Positions 6,798 through 12,618 of a stretch of DNA of 44,178 bases are shown piece by piece. Location of the stretch: the IMG/VR virus record IMGVR_UViG_3300035670_000422, positions 1 through 44,178 of that record, one strand, 5' to 3'. Each line of letters opens with the position of its first letter. Within the stretch, counting starts at the first letter, position 1. The notes under the pieces were generated by a model that made no database searches, was not told the DNA's origin, and saw only the letters and a list, made by a program, of their open reading frames with translations. A program made the position numbers and the translations under genes. Origin of the DNA: a virus.

Positions 6798-7600
6798 CAC
6801 GCGGCCCCCTTGAGTGCTTTGTCGTGGGTGAACAGGCCGTCCCAGGTCTTCTTCATGGGAAGCTCGCCGGCCAGGTAGAGGTCGTACAGGCGCACGGCGC
6901 CCTTCTTGAGCAGAACTGGCGTGAAGGAAACGAACGGCTCTTTGCCGTGGGGAGTGACTTCGTGCTGGTGCTCGGTCATGTACTTGTCGCGGGCGTAGGA
7001 CGCCACACGGAAGCGCAGACCGGATTTGCTCTCGTTGTAGAGCCAGTTGCGACCTTCGAGGAACTTGCCCACCTGCATGACGTTGACCCCATTGAGGCCC
7101 TTGCAGAATTGGGTGTGCGTCATCCCTTCCTTGAACAGGTTCTCCATGGAATGGATTTTGGTGGCTTGGGCTTCGACCTGGATCGAAAGCTGGAGACGTT
7201 GCTGCTCGGCCTCGAACGCGATCTGAATGAGATCCATGCGGGACAGCTCGCGCGGTTGAGACAGAGCATTGATCTTGGCGACGACCGAGCGGCGAACTGC
7301 TTTCGATTCCCGCATCGAGATCAGAAGGCACTGATCCTTGGTCAGCATCAACGCCTCAGAGGCTGGTCCACGCTGATTCCTTACTACGAAAGTTTCGTAG
7401 TATTCGCCGTCCAGCTCGTCGCGGCACCGCGCGGTGAAATCATTGCGGCGAACTTCGCTTTCGCCGAATTCCTTGCGCGCCGCGTTTACCAGGTCGAGCA
7501 AGTCGAAGCTGCTCATTTTTTCACGCGACACGTTTTCACCGTTGCCAAATTGTGTCGCGACACTGGCCGGGGTATTGATCGTTTGGATTGATTGGTGCAT
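6797..7600 (-). CDS. Rha-type / KilAC phage antirepressor
   Basis: This family inactivates phage repressors or otherwise reroutes the lytic switch. The 267-aa product has an N-terminal Rha-like domain (VRRNDFTARCRDELDGEYYE, then YETFVVRNQRGPASEALMLT and AVRRSVVAKI to about residue 105). A basic-acidic linker follows, then a KilAC domain (THTQFCKGLNGVNVMQVGKF, LEGRNWLYNE, FTPVLLKKGAVRLYDLYLAG). I start at ATG 7600, with GGAGC 7 bases upstream, rather than the in-frame GTG four codons earlier. It is expressed from the cro-side operon directly ahead of the O-like gene. A hairpin lies in its leader. Confidence 0.75.
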   Translation of the reverse strand: MHQSIQTINTPASVATQFGNGENVSREKMSSFDLLDLVNAARKEFGESEVRRNDFTARCRDELDGEYYETFVVRNQRGPASEALMLTKDQCLLISMRESKAVRRSVVAKINALSQPRELSRMDLIQIAFEAEQQRLQLSIQVEAQATKIHSMENLFKEGMTHTQFCKGLNGVNVMQVGKFLEGRNWLYNESKSGLRFRVASYARDKYMTEHQHEVTPHGKEPFVSFTPVLLKKGAVRLYDLYLAGELPMKKTWDGLFTHDKALKGAA

Positions 7601-7626
7601 GATTTGCTCCACAAGCGTTTTAAGAG

Positions 7627-7653
7627 AGCCAGGCCACGAACCTGGCTTTTTTT
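7627..7653 (+). terminator. plus-strand terminator facing the antirepressor leader
   Basis: AGCCAGG and CCTGGCT form a perfect 7-bp stem with a 7-base loop, followed by TTTTTTT on the plus strand. No plus-strand gene precedes it, so it would stop an antisense RNA running against the replication operon. Read on the minus strand it is a hairpin in the leader of the antirepressor mRNA, without a T-tract. Confidence 0.6.
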
Positions 7654-7682
7654 CGTCTCGGATTTGACAGAGGCCCTCTCGG

Positions 7683-7895
7683 TTACCCTGAAGAGTCCCT
7701 GCTGGAGGCCCTCATTGGGGTCACCAGATGAAGCACCTGTGCTTTCCTTCGTCCCACTACCGATAGCGCGCCGCTGGCAACCGCAGCCTCGAACATTTCG
7801 TTCATGGCCTGGTTGAAGCTCCAGCCGTTGGCGCGCATCAATTCCTCCACCCTCTTCCGCGTCTGCGGAGGCAGCCTTTCAAGCTCTACGGTCAT
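7683..7895 (-). CDS. small DNA-binding-like protein, 70 aa
   Basis: The product begins MTVELERLPPQTRKRVEELM and continues RANGWSFNQAMNEMFEAAV, a strand followed by two helices as in Arc/MetJ-type ribbon-helix-helix proteins. The tail is basic. I chose ATG 7895 because GGAGGG is 6 bases upstream. The gene lies in the cro operon between cro and the antirepressor, where small regulators are usual. It could equally be a CII-position protein of another fold. Confidence 0.55.
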   Translation of the reverse strand: MTVELERLPPQTRKRVEELMRANGWSFNQAMNEMFEAAVASGALSVVGRRKAQVLHLVTPMRASSRDSSG

Positions 7896-7914
7896 TTGGC
7901 CCTCCAAAGGGGCT

Positions 7915-8115
7915 TCAGCCCGCGATATCTTCTTGTTTGTCCTGCATGAGTTCTTCGATCACGCCGTTGGCGACGGCCCACTCGATGATTTCGTAGAGGT
8001 AGGTCGCGTGCTGCATGCGGGTTTTTGTGGCGGCTTTGCGCAGAATCCGATCAAGCACCGGTTCGAATCGAACCTTCACCGGAATGGCGCGCTTTTGATT
8101 GGGGTCCATGTACAT
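7915..8115 (-). CDS. small regulator-like protein, 66 aa (CII position)
   Basis: The product begins MYMDPNQKRAIPVKVRFEPV, a basic strand-forming stretch, followed by two helices (LDRILRKAATKTR; ATYLYEIIEWAVANGVIEELM). This suggests a ribbon-helix-helix dimer. AGGAGC lies 8 bases before ATG 8115. It is the first gene after cro on the same strand, the position of cII in lambda. I see no CII-like sequence, so the lysogenic-decision role is only a positional guess. Confidence 0.55.
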   Translation of the reverse strand: MYMDPNQKRAIPVKVRFEPVLDRILRKAATKTRMQHATYLYEIIEWAVANGVIEELMQDKQEDIAG

Positions 8116-8145
8116 GCTTCGATGCTCCTGGCTGATGAATTGGTT

Positions 8146-8355
8146 TTAGGCTGCGGATTTGCGAGGCTGCGAGGCGCAAAGCTGGCGAGCAGTGATTGCT
8201 CCGCTGGTGAGCTCTTCAGCCAGGAATGCTTTGTTAGCGCCCATAACGTGGGTGCCGTTGAACCAGTAAGAGACGGCGGCCTGGGATACACCGAGTGCTG
8301 CGGCCGTTTTTGCTTGCCCGCCAAAGAACTCGACGAGCTTTTCAATGGGGGTCAT
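8146..8355 (-). CDS. cro: Cro-like repressor (YdaS/Cro-type HTH)
   Basis: The 69-aa product is a single helix-turn-helix domain: MTPIEKLVEFFGGQAKTAAA, LGVSQAAVSYWFNG, then a short C-terminal arm with basic residues. This matches the YdaS/Cro group. It is read divergently from the CI-like repressor across three operators and should be the first product of PR. AGGAG lies 8 bases before ATG 8355. Expected role: occupy the operators, first O3, to shut down the repressor gene on the lytic path. Confidence 0.8.
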   Translation of the reverse strand: MTPIEKLVEFFGGQAKTAAALGVSQAAVSYWFNGTHVMGANKAFLAEELTSGAITARQLCASQPRKSAA

Positions 8356-8369
8356 AGCTAGAACTCCTG

Positions 8370-8430
8370 ATAAGCGTGCTTATATCCTAAGCATAAGGAC
8401 GCTTATTTGCAAGCCGATAAGGGAACTTAT
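8370..8430. promoter_or_regulatory. right operator: three 14-bp ATAAG-N4-CTTAT sites
   Basis: Three palindromes fill the cro-cI gap: ATAAGCGTGCTTAT (8370-8383), ATAAGGACGCTTAT (8393-8406) and ATAAGGGAACTTAT (8417-8430). Their centres are 23 and 24 bp apart, the same spacing as OR1-OR3 of lambda. The site recurs twice at the PL-like promoter near 10616. They are the expected binding sites for both the CI-like and Cro-like proteins. Confidence 0.85.
8382..8412 (-). promoter_or_regulatory. PR-like promoter for the cro operon
   Basis: On the minus strand TTGCAA (8412-8407) is followed after 17 bases by TAGGAT (about 8389-8384), a 4/6 -10. The middle operator lies in the spacer and the cro-proximal operator covers the start-site side, so repressor binding would block it. 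Confidence 0.5.
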
Positions 8431-8433
8431 AAA
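8406..8433 (+). promoter_or_regulatory. PRM-like promoter, probably giving leaderless cI mRNA
   Basis: TTTGCA (8406-8411) and TATAAA (8428-8433) are spaced by 16 bases. The expected start is at or within a few bases of ATG 8443, and that ATG has no ribosome-binding site, so the repressor mRNA is probably leaderless as in lambda. The third operator overlaps the -10. Confidence 0.5.
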
Positions 8434-8442
8434 TTGCTGGTC

Positions 8443-9114
8443 ATGACGACACTTGCCGAAAGAATGAAACTTGCCCGTGCGCACGCGAAAATCACCCAGA
8501 AAAAGCTGGCTGAAATAGCGGGCGTTGAGCAGCCAGCCATCTCTCAAATGGAGAGTGGGAAGACGCTGAAGTCAGCGCATTTGGTCCCCATAGCCAAGGC
8601 TTGCGGGGTTAGTGTGGAATGGCTCGCCAGTGGTACTGGCGGCATGACCGAGGAAACATCCGGCTTTGACGCCAACGTCGAGATGGCTCTTCAGCCTACC
8701 CGGTCGTTCATGTATCCCGAGATAAGCTGGGTTCAAGCAGGAAGCGCCAGGGAGGCGGTTGAAATGGTCAACGTATCTCTATGCCCTCAGCATTCCTCAG
8801 ACGTTTGGGCTGGCGAGGATGCGTTCTGGCTCCGAGTGTCGGGCAATTCGATGACCTCGAATTCCGGCAATTCCTTCCCGGAAGGCTTCTTGATCCTGGT
8901 GGCTCCCGACATAGAGGCGCGCCAAGGTCAATTCGTTGTGGCTCGCATGATCGATTCAAATGAAGCGACGTTTAAGCAGCTCGTCCGTGACGCTGGAGAG
9001 CTATATCTGAAGCCGCTGAACCCCTCCTACCCAACAAAGCCAGTGGACGACACATGGGAGATCGTTGGCACCGTTGTCGATGGCAAGATGCCGAAGTCAG
9101 TTTTCATGATGTAG
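8443..9114 (+). CDS. cI: CI-like S24-family prophage repressor
   Basis: This repressor maintains lysogeny by binding the ATAAG-N4-CTTAT operators and cleaves itself when RecA is activated. The 223-aa product has an HTH_XRE domain (residues about 4-62, KITQKKLAEIAGVEQPAISQ). After a linker comes the LexA-like S24 peptidase: Ala99-Gly100 as cleavage site in WVQAGSA, Ser136 in GNSM, and Lys178 in EATFKQL as the dyad. I start at ATG 8443; an upstream in-frame TTG lies inside operator 2. The lack of a Shine-Dalgarno fits a leaderless message. All catalytic residues are present, so the phage should be SOS-inducible. Confidence 0.88.
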   Translation: MTTLAERMKLARAHAKITQKKLAEIAGVEQPAISQMESGKTLKSAHLVPIAKACGVSVEWLASGTGGMTEETSGFDANVEMALQPTRSFMYPEISWVQAGSAREAVEMVNVSLCPQHSSDVWAGEDAFWLRVSGNSMTSNSGNSFPEGFLILVAPDIEARQGQFVVARMIDSNEATFKQLVRDAGELYLKPLNPSYPTKPVDDTWEIVGTVVDGKMPKSVFMM

Positions 9115-9155
9115 GTCTGGATTTCCGGCGCGACCGATATCTGCAGGAGTCAACC

Positions 9156-9383
9156 ATGCCCCTCACAAAGCCCAACCAAGAGCTAAGCCGCGATCTCAAG
9201 ACCCTAGCGCTTGATATCGAGCAGGCCGCAGACGAAGTGCTGAGAATCACTAAGGACTGCCGAGGTGTCGATGCAACAGCCGTCCTCATGCTGATAGCGA
9301 GGCTATACAAGGATGGAGATCGTATTGCAGCGCTGGCGGATGAGGTGAAAGCTGGAGGGATTGTGCGGGGGAAGGCTGGGTAG
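9156..9383 (+). CDS. small helical protein downstream of cI, 75 aa
   Basis: Function unknown. The product (MPLTKPNQELSRDLKTLALD onward) is nearly all helix, acidic at the front and with GGIVRGKAG at the end. GCAGGAG lies 5 bases before ATG 9156, and the cI stop is about 40 bases upstream, so it is probably co-transcribed with the repressor and expressed in the lysogen. Genes in this position often affect superinfection or host traits, but nothing in the sequence shows that here. Confidence 0.6.
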   Translation: MPLTKPNQELSRDLKTLALDIEQAADEVLRITKDCRGVDATAVLMLIARLYKDGDRIAALADEVKAGGIVRGKAG

Positions 9384-9425
9384 GTGGCGGGGCAGAAATT
9401 CCAATTCAACTGAAGGATGCAGATT

Positions 9426-9755
9426 GTGAGTGATGAGCCAGACAGCAAGCCTAAGCCGTCCACTCAGCAGGAGTTTAATCTCGCCGCGATGGAGGCGATC
9501 AGACATCTCGCAGAGTACACCGTAAAGATCTACCGCCTGGCAGGCGAGGCAGCCGTACAGTCTGAAAATATCGCCAGGACTTCCGGGCAAGAGGCAGCGG
9601 CGGACAGCATCAGAAATGCAGCCGATGAGGCCAGAAAGTCTGGTCTGCGCTACCACAATGCCGCACTCGACTTGTGGGAGGCGTTCCAGAAAGACGCTGG
9701 CGATGAGCTTGTAAGGCCTAGAGAGCTTCCGCCAAGGCAGAACGTGGATGATTGA
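9426..9755 (+). CDS. hypothetical helical protein of the cI operon, 109 aa
   Basis: Function unknown. GTG 9426 is preferred to ATG 9417 because AAGGA lies 8 bases before the GTG and sits right against the ATG. The product starts (M)SDEPDSKPKPSTQQ and is then a long amphipathic helix with heptad-like Ala/Leu spacing (AEYTVKIYRLAGEAA, ADSIRNAADEARKSG). It overlaps the next gene by eight bases, so the two are probably translated together. Confidence 0.6.
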   Translation: MSDEPDSKPKPSTQQEFNLAAMEAIRHLAEYTVKIYRLAGEAAVQSENIARTSGQEAAADSIRNAADEARKSGLRYHNAALDLWEAFQKDAGDELVRPRELPPRQNVDD

Positions 9756-10179
9756 TGAGATGGATTTCACCAATAGAAGCGCCGACATCGGCAAAAACCT
9801 TGACTTCGCGCACCTAATGACCGGCATTGACAGCACTTCAAAACCGACTGATGATCGACCAATGAACGAGATAACGCGCGAAGAGATTAATGCCAAGCTT
9901 GAGGCTCTAGAATCCAGAATGGATTCCAGGGTGAGTTCTATTGGCGGAAAGATTGATGCGTTCCTGGCCGCTCAGGCTGAGCGTGATAAGGCAGGCGAGT
10001 ACCGCTTTGGTCGGGTTGAGTCGGATATAGCAAGCATGAAATCCGACCTTAAGACTGCCGTCTCTGACGTCCATGGAATTCGCACTCATATAGCCAAGTA
10101 CACAGGTGGCATTGCTGTCGCGGCAGCCATCGCAGGCATAGTGATCGGCGCGGTAATCCGATTCATACCAGCCTCCTAA
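9748..10179 (+). CDS. membrane-anchored coiled-coil protein of the cI operon, 143 aa
   Basis: The product has a polar N-terminus, a coiled coil at about residues 40-110 (INAKLEALESRMDSRVSSIG, VESDIASMKSDLKTAVSDVH) and one C-terminal membrane segment at about 120-140 (GGIAVAAAIAGIVIGAVIRF). This is a tail-anchored layout. A terminator follows three bases after the stop. It is the last gene of the repressor transcript and so probably made in lysogens, where a membrane protein could act in superinfection exclusion. That role is inference. Confidence 0.65.
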   Translation: MIDEMDFTNRSADIGKNLDFAHLMTGIDSTSKPTDDRPMNEITREEINAKLEALESRMDSRVSSIGGKIDAFLAAQAERDKAGEYRFGRVESDIASMKSDLKTAVSDVHGIRTHIAKYTGGIAVAAAIAGIVIGAVIRFIPAS

Positions 10180-10182
10180 ACA

Positions 10183-10210
10183 AGCCCGGCCCAGCGCCGG
10201 GCTTTTTATT
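10183..10210 (+). terminator. terminator of the cI operon
   Basis: AGCCCGGC and GCCGGGCT form an 8-bp perfect stem with a 5-base loop followed by TTTTATT. It starts four bases after the last gene of the repressor transcript. Confidence 0.8.
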
Positions 10211-10274
10211 GCCCGCAATCTCAAAGAGCACATCTGTACTCTTTTCGGCTTGCCCTATTCGGCCTGATAAAATA

Positions 10275-10290
10275 CTGTATATCCATACAC
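10275..10290. promoter_or_regulatory. LexA-like SOS box upstream of the DUF1654 gene
   Basis: CTGTATATCCATACAC differs from the CTGT-N8-ACAG pattern only at the last base. It lies about 20 bases before the start of the DUF1654 gene, in a short promoter region between two terminators, so this gene forms its own unit. Confidence 0.55.
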
Positions 10291-10308
10291 CTATGGAGCA
10301 GTAATCTG

Positions 10309-10557
10309 ATGGCGAAAGCAAAGACAGCACCGAAAGCACCAACCACCTACGAGCTACTGGGCATGCGCATCCAGGCAGCCATCAATACACCGAAGGCCCA
10401 GCTGGCTAAGTCGGTCCTGCTCGAACCCTCGCCGAGTGACGACCCGGCTGACTGGGATCGCATCCTGGACGAGATCGCTGAAAACGAGAACGTAACCATC
10501 GCCCATCGCGACGACGGCCTTATTCAGCTGTTGTGGACTGTCACCAAAGAAGACTGA
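10309..10557 (+). CDS. DUF1654-family protein
   Basis: The 82-aa product fits DUF1654: YELLGMRIQAAINTPKAQLA near residues 14-33, ADWDRILDEIAENENVTIAH near 47-66, and DDGLIQLLWT at the end. I know the family mainly from Pseudomonas chromosomes and prophages; its biochemical role is not established to my knowledge. GGAG lies about 10 bases before ATG 10309. The gene stands alone between terminators at 10183..10210 and 10574..10597 and has an SOS-box-like site in front, so it is probably induced by DNA damage independently of the repressor. Confidence 0.75.
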   Translation: MAKAKTAPKAPTTYELLGMRIQAAINTPKAQLAKSVLLEPSPSDDPADWDRILDEIAENENVTIAHRDDGLIQLLWTVTKED

Positions 10558-10573
10558 CTCCAAGATCCCCTAT

Positions 10574-10597
10574 GCCCGCCACTGTGCGGGCTTTTTT
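10574..10597 (+). terminator. terminator after the DUF1654 gene
   Basis: GCCCGC and GCGGGC form a 6-bp perfect stem around CACTGT, followed by TTTTTT. It insulates the DUF1654 unit from the PL-like promoter that follows within 35 bases. Confidence 0.8.
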
Positions 10598-10615
10598 GTG
10601 CCTGCGTTAAAAAAT

Positions 10616-10657
10616 ATAAGCGTGCTTATTGACTAGCCTGATAAGGAGGCTTATATT
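10616..10657 (+). promoter_or_regulatory. PL-like promoter with two repressor operators
   Basis: TTGACT (10629-10634) and TATATT (10652-10657) are spaced by exactly 17 bases. Two copies of the immunity operator overlap it: ATAAGCGTGCTTAT (10616-10629, identical to the cro-proximal site) touches the -35, and ATAAGGAGGCTTAT (10641-10654) lies in the spacer and enters the -10. This should be the repressor-controlled promoter for the whole plus-strand recombination/integration arm. Confidence 0.85.
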
Positions 10658-10663
10658 TCACCC

Positions 10664-11035
10664 ATCGCAGCGACACACAGCCACTGCGAAGGGCCTCGAA
10701 AGGGCCTTCTGCTTCAACCGCTCTTTAAAAACCTGATGGACGCCGAGCTGGCCGATGCATAGCCAGCGGACGTACCGCGCAACGGTACGCAGCGATTCGA
10801 CCTCATGTCGGCGCTGGGCATAGGAGGCCTCATTCGGAGGGCGCAGCTGGAGAGGCTGCGTGGTGGCGAGTAAGCGTCTGGCCTTGGGACCTTGATCCCC
10901 TGTCGCGCTGAAAGTCATCAACGGGAAAGCGACCGTTGGCCTATGCAAGGAATAGAGATTACCTGCCCGTTACCAGCGGGCCGGATGCTCTCCAGGTGGC
11001 CCTACTCAGGACCACGCGGAAAGCAGGAGAGTGAG
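10664..11035 (+). promoter_or_regulatory. long untranslated leader with nut-like boxA and hairpins
   Basis: About 370 bases separate the PL start site from the first good start codon. The leader holds an imperfect hairpin (GAAGG...CCTTC, about 10688-10710), the boxA-like CGCTCTTTAAAA at 10719-10730, and a perfect 7-bp stem CGTACCG/CGGTACG with a 5-base CGCAA loop at 10771-10789. BoxA plus a 5-base-loop hairpin resembles a lambda nut site, but the antitermination protein is not identified. A 22-codon ORF (10805-10873) has no ribosome site. Confidence 0.4.
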
Positions 11036-11269
11036 ATGAACGAAGAACAGATTGAACGATTTCGCCAGATCGTTCAGGAGGTATCGACGGACGAAAGCGT
11101 CACTTTTGATGAGGCTTTCGCCATCGCTTCAAACTACCTGGCCTACTGGGTAAGTGAAATGCCCAAAGGAAGACCTTCCGCTGGCGGCGGTAGTTCGTCT
11201 CAGGCTGGTCGAAGCCAGCCAGACCAGTCGCTTGACTCAGAGACAAACACTGAAGGATCGGCCGGGTAG
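11036..11269 (+). CDS. first gene of the PL arm, 77 aa, unknown
   Basis: AGGAGA lies 5 bases before ATG 11036. The first 50 residues (MNEEQIERFRQIVQEVSTDE, then FDEAFAIASNYLAYWVSEM) look like a compact helical domain. The remainder is Ser/Gly/Gln-rich and overlaps the 3' end of a gene on the other strand (11200..11481). By position it is where lambda N would be, but it is acidic and lacks an Arg-rich motif, so I do not call it N. Confidence 0.5.
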   Translation: MNEEQIERFRQIVQEVSTDESVTFDEAFAIASNYLAYWVSEMPKGRPSAGGGSSSQAGRSQPDQSLDSETNTEGSAG

Positions 11270-11481
11270 GAGAAGGGGGCGGCAATAGTCTTAACTTTCT
11301 CCCTCAGCTCATAGGTTCCCAGCGAGCTTGCTCCGTAGTAGGTGCCAGGCGGCATCCTGAGAACCCCATTATCCCCTTGAACCGTCCTCTTGAGGCCAAG
11401 CGCTTCCAGCGCCTTATGTAGGTCTGCGTATTCCTCGCTGTCAGCCTTGAAAATCTCAACCCGCACCATGTAATTCGCCAT
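11200..11481 (-). CDS. DUF2622/GhoS-like small protein on the opposite strand
   Basis: The 93-aa product starts MANYMVRVEIFKADSEEYAD, then LHKALEALGLKRTV, LRMPPGTYYGASSLGTYELR, and ends SESSDWSGWLRPA. This order resembles the DUF2622 family, to which the GhoS antitoxin endoribonuclease belongs. I recall the resemblance and could not test it. AAGGA lies about 9 bases before ATG 11481, and a possible promoter (TTTCCA, 17 bases, TATGCT) lies about 11510-11545 on the minus strand. It is the only minus-strand gene well inside this part of the PL arm and converges with the 11036 gene. Confidence 0.6.
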   Translation of the reverse strand: MANYMVRVEIFKADSEEYADLHKALEALGLKRTVQGDNGVLRMPPGTYYGASSLGTYELREKVKTIAAPFSYPADPSVFVSESSDWSGWLRPA

Positions 11482-11496
11482 TACTACATTCCTTGT

Positions 11497-11579
11497 TTCG
11501 ACTGTGGAAGTCGAAGCATATGGATTTCCCTCGACTGTGGAAAGCGAGGAACCAGGGAGCCTGCCCCTGTAAAAACAGG
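11497..11579. repeat. cluster of three hairpins, two sharing a CTGTGGA loop region
   Basis: TTCGACT-GTGGA-AGTCGAA (about 11497-11515) is a perfect 7-bp stem with a 5-base loop. About 12 bases on, CCTCGACTGTGGAAAGCGAGG repeats the loop and part of the stem. A third hairpin, CCTGT-AAAA-ACAGG (11566-11579), follows. Read on the minus strand the first two lie in the leader/promoter of the 11481 gene; read on the plus strand they lie in the PL transcript ahead of 11698. Their role is unknown. Confidence 0.45.
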
Positions 11580-11697
11580 CGACCACATTGATTCAAGCCG
11601 GCGACCGACGCCAGTAGCGGGTCGCGGTGCAAAACCAGATTTCACTGGCTGGCCTTGGCGACAGGGCCAGACGGGAAATCAAACCGGAGATACGACA

Positions 11698-11895
11698 ATG
11701 CCTCAGTACAGCTTTCGACTTATGGCGGTTTGCGAAGTGATCGTGACCGCAGACAACGAAGAGCAGGCAGGTTTGCTGGCTGCTGATGAAACGCCGATCA
11801 GTGCTTACTCTTTTGAATCGGGTGAGCTTTCTTGCTTGGTGACTCCCCAGAATCACGCCCAGTGCGTGCGACACGCTGATCACGTAATCGGCTGA
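11698..11895 (+). CDS. small hypothetical protein, 65 aa
   Basis: The product MPQYSFRLMAVCEVIVTADN continues EEQAGLLAADETPISAYSFE and looks like a small alpha/beta fold. GGAG lies about 9 bases before ATG 11698. I do not recognise a family. A 510-base stretch without a plus-strand gene follows, containing the 119-bp inverted-repeat element. Confidence 0.6.
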   Translation: MPQYSFRLMAVCEVIVTADNEEQAGLLAADETPISAYSFESGELSCLVTPQNHAQCVRHADHVIG

Positions 11896-11937
11896 ACAGC
11901 CACCGTGGCTACAACCACCCGATCCTCTCTATGAGAG

Positions 11938-12056
11938 CGCATCGGGGTGTGATCTGAGGCTAAGTCTCGGGCAGCGGATGTGCCAACCGGTCGCCTACAG
12001 GGCTACCCCTTCCGCCGAATGCCGGTTGAGCCCCGGCCAGATCACACCCCGATGCG
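11938..12056. ncRNA. structured element: 119 bp with perfect 19-bp inverted ends
   Basis: CGCATCGGGGTGTGATCTG (11938-11956) is exactly complementary to 12038-12056. The 81 bases between hold further pairing: GGCA/TGCC (11970-11984) and AACCGG/CCGGTT (11985-11990 with 12022-12027). As RNA this gives a long closing stem and a multi-branched head. Nothing in it looks coding on either strand and no terminator T-tract follows. It could be a structured leader or stable RNA in the PL transcript, or a MITE-like insertion; I see no target-site duplication. More pairing occurs downstream (AGCGGC/GCCGCT near 12210-12264). Confidence 0.55.
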
Positions 12057-12089
12057 GACGAAACTGCGGCCTATAACCGCCCGCCTGCA

Positions 12090-12269
12090 TCACCGCAAAA
12101 ACGCAGATGAATGCCCGGGCTGACGGGCAAGTGTAAGACCTGAGGGATCGCGGGAATCGTGGCCGGTAAAGTGAGTAAGCGCCCAGATGGCCACGGCGAG
12201 TCCAAGAATAAGCGGCTGAAACCTTCGCCCCGGTGAAACTCCGGTGTCACTAAGGCCGCTAATAGTCAT
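12090..12269 (-). CDS. possible small membrane protein on the opposite strand, 59 aa
   Basis: An ATG at 12269 opens a frame MTISGLSDTGVSPGRRFQPL, then LILGLAVAIWALTHFTG (a plausible membrane segment at residues about 20-36) and a polar tail HDSRDPSGLTLARQPGHSSA. GGAG lies about 11 bases upstream, rather far. Third-position base use is only weakly biased. The one clear membrane segment with basic residues before it argues for a real small protein. The alternative is that this is the complement of a structured non-coding region. Confidence 0.3.
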   Translation of the reverse strand: MTISGLSDTGVSPGRRFQPLILGLAVAIWALTHFTGHDSRDPSGLTLARQPGHSSAFLR

Positions 12270-12405
12270 GCCGGGATCAGCTCCGGCCATCTGCACCCAC
12301 CCTCCCCGACCAACCCCGAATGCCCTCCCCTCCGCGCCCAACGGCAACCAGCGGAGCGGATGAGTGCATTGCGAGTTTTGTTGGATCACCCACATGGAGC
12401 AAATC

Positions 12406-12597
12406 ATGGCCGAGCAACGAGCGCCGTATCCACGGTCGGCGGACAACGCTGATCAGATGAACCTTCCTGAGGGCAAGACCTGCGGCGACTGCGTGCACTG
12501 CAAGCGCTGCACCGCGATGTTCGGCCACATCCCTACGGATGAGTCGTGCGACTGGAGCCCTTCGCGCTTCCGTGAAGCCGTCCCCGCCACCGCCTAA
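12406..12597 (+). CDS. small Cys-rich protein, 63 aa
   Basis: ATG 12406 has GGAGC about 6 bases upstream. The product has MAEQRAPYPRSADNADQMNL at the front and then KTCGDCVHCKRCTAMFG, a CxxCxxCxxC cluster, followed by ESCDWSPSRF. It probably binds zinc or iron. Similar short proteins (C-G-D-C, then FG, then CDxxPSRF) occur in Pseudomonas phages as I recall, without a function. Confidence 0.65.
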   Translation: MAEQRAPYPRSADNADQMNLPEGKTCGDCVHCKRCTAMFGHIPTDESCDWSPSRFREAVPATA

Positions 12598-12618
12598 CCC
12601 CAAACACCGGAGGTCGCC

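Noticed and set aside
6797-7331. N-terminal extension of the O-like replication gene
   Set aside because: The frame stays open upstream, but it runs antiphase through the antirepressor gene, and the product looks like shadow translation; ATG 6797 fits the coupled junction.
10805-10873. 22-codon Arg-rich ORF in the PL leader as an N candidate
   Set aside because: No ribosome-binding site, too short, and only five Arg/Lys residues without a boxB-binding pattern.
11938-12056. attC (integron) site
   Set aside because: The inverted repeat is perfect and lacks the RYYYAAC/GTTRRRY ends and unpaired extrahelical bases.
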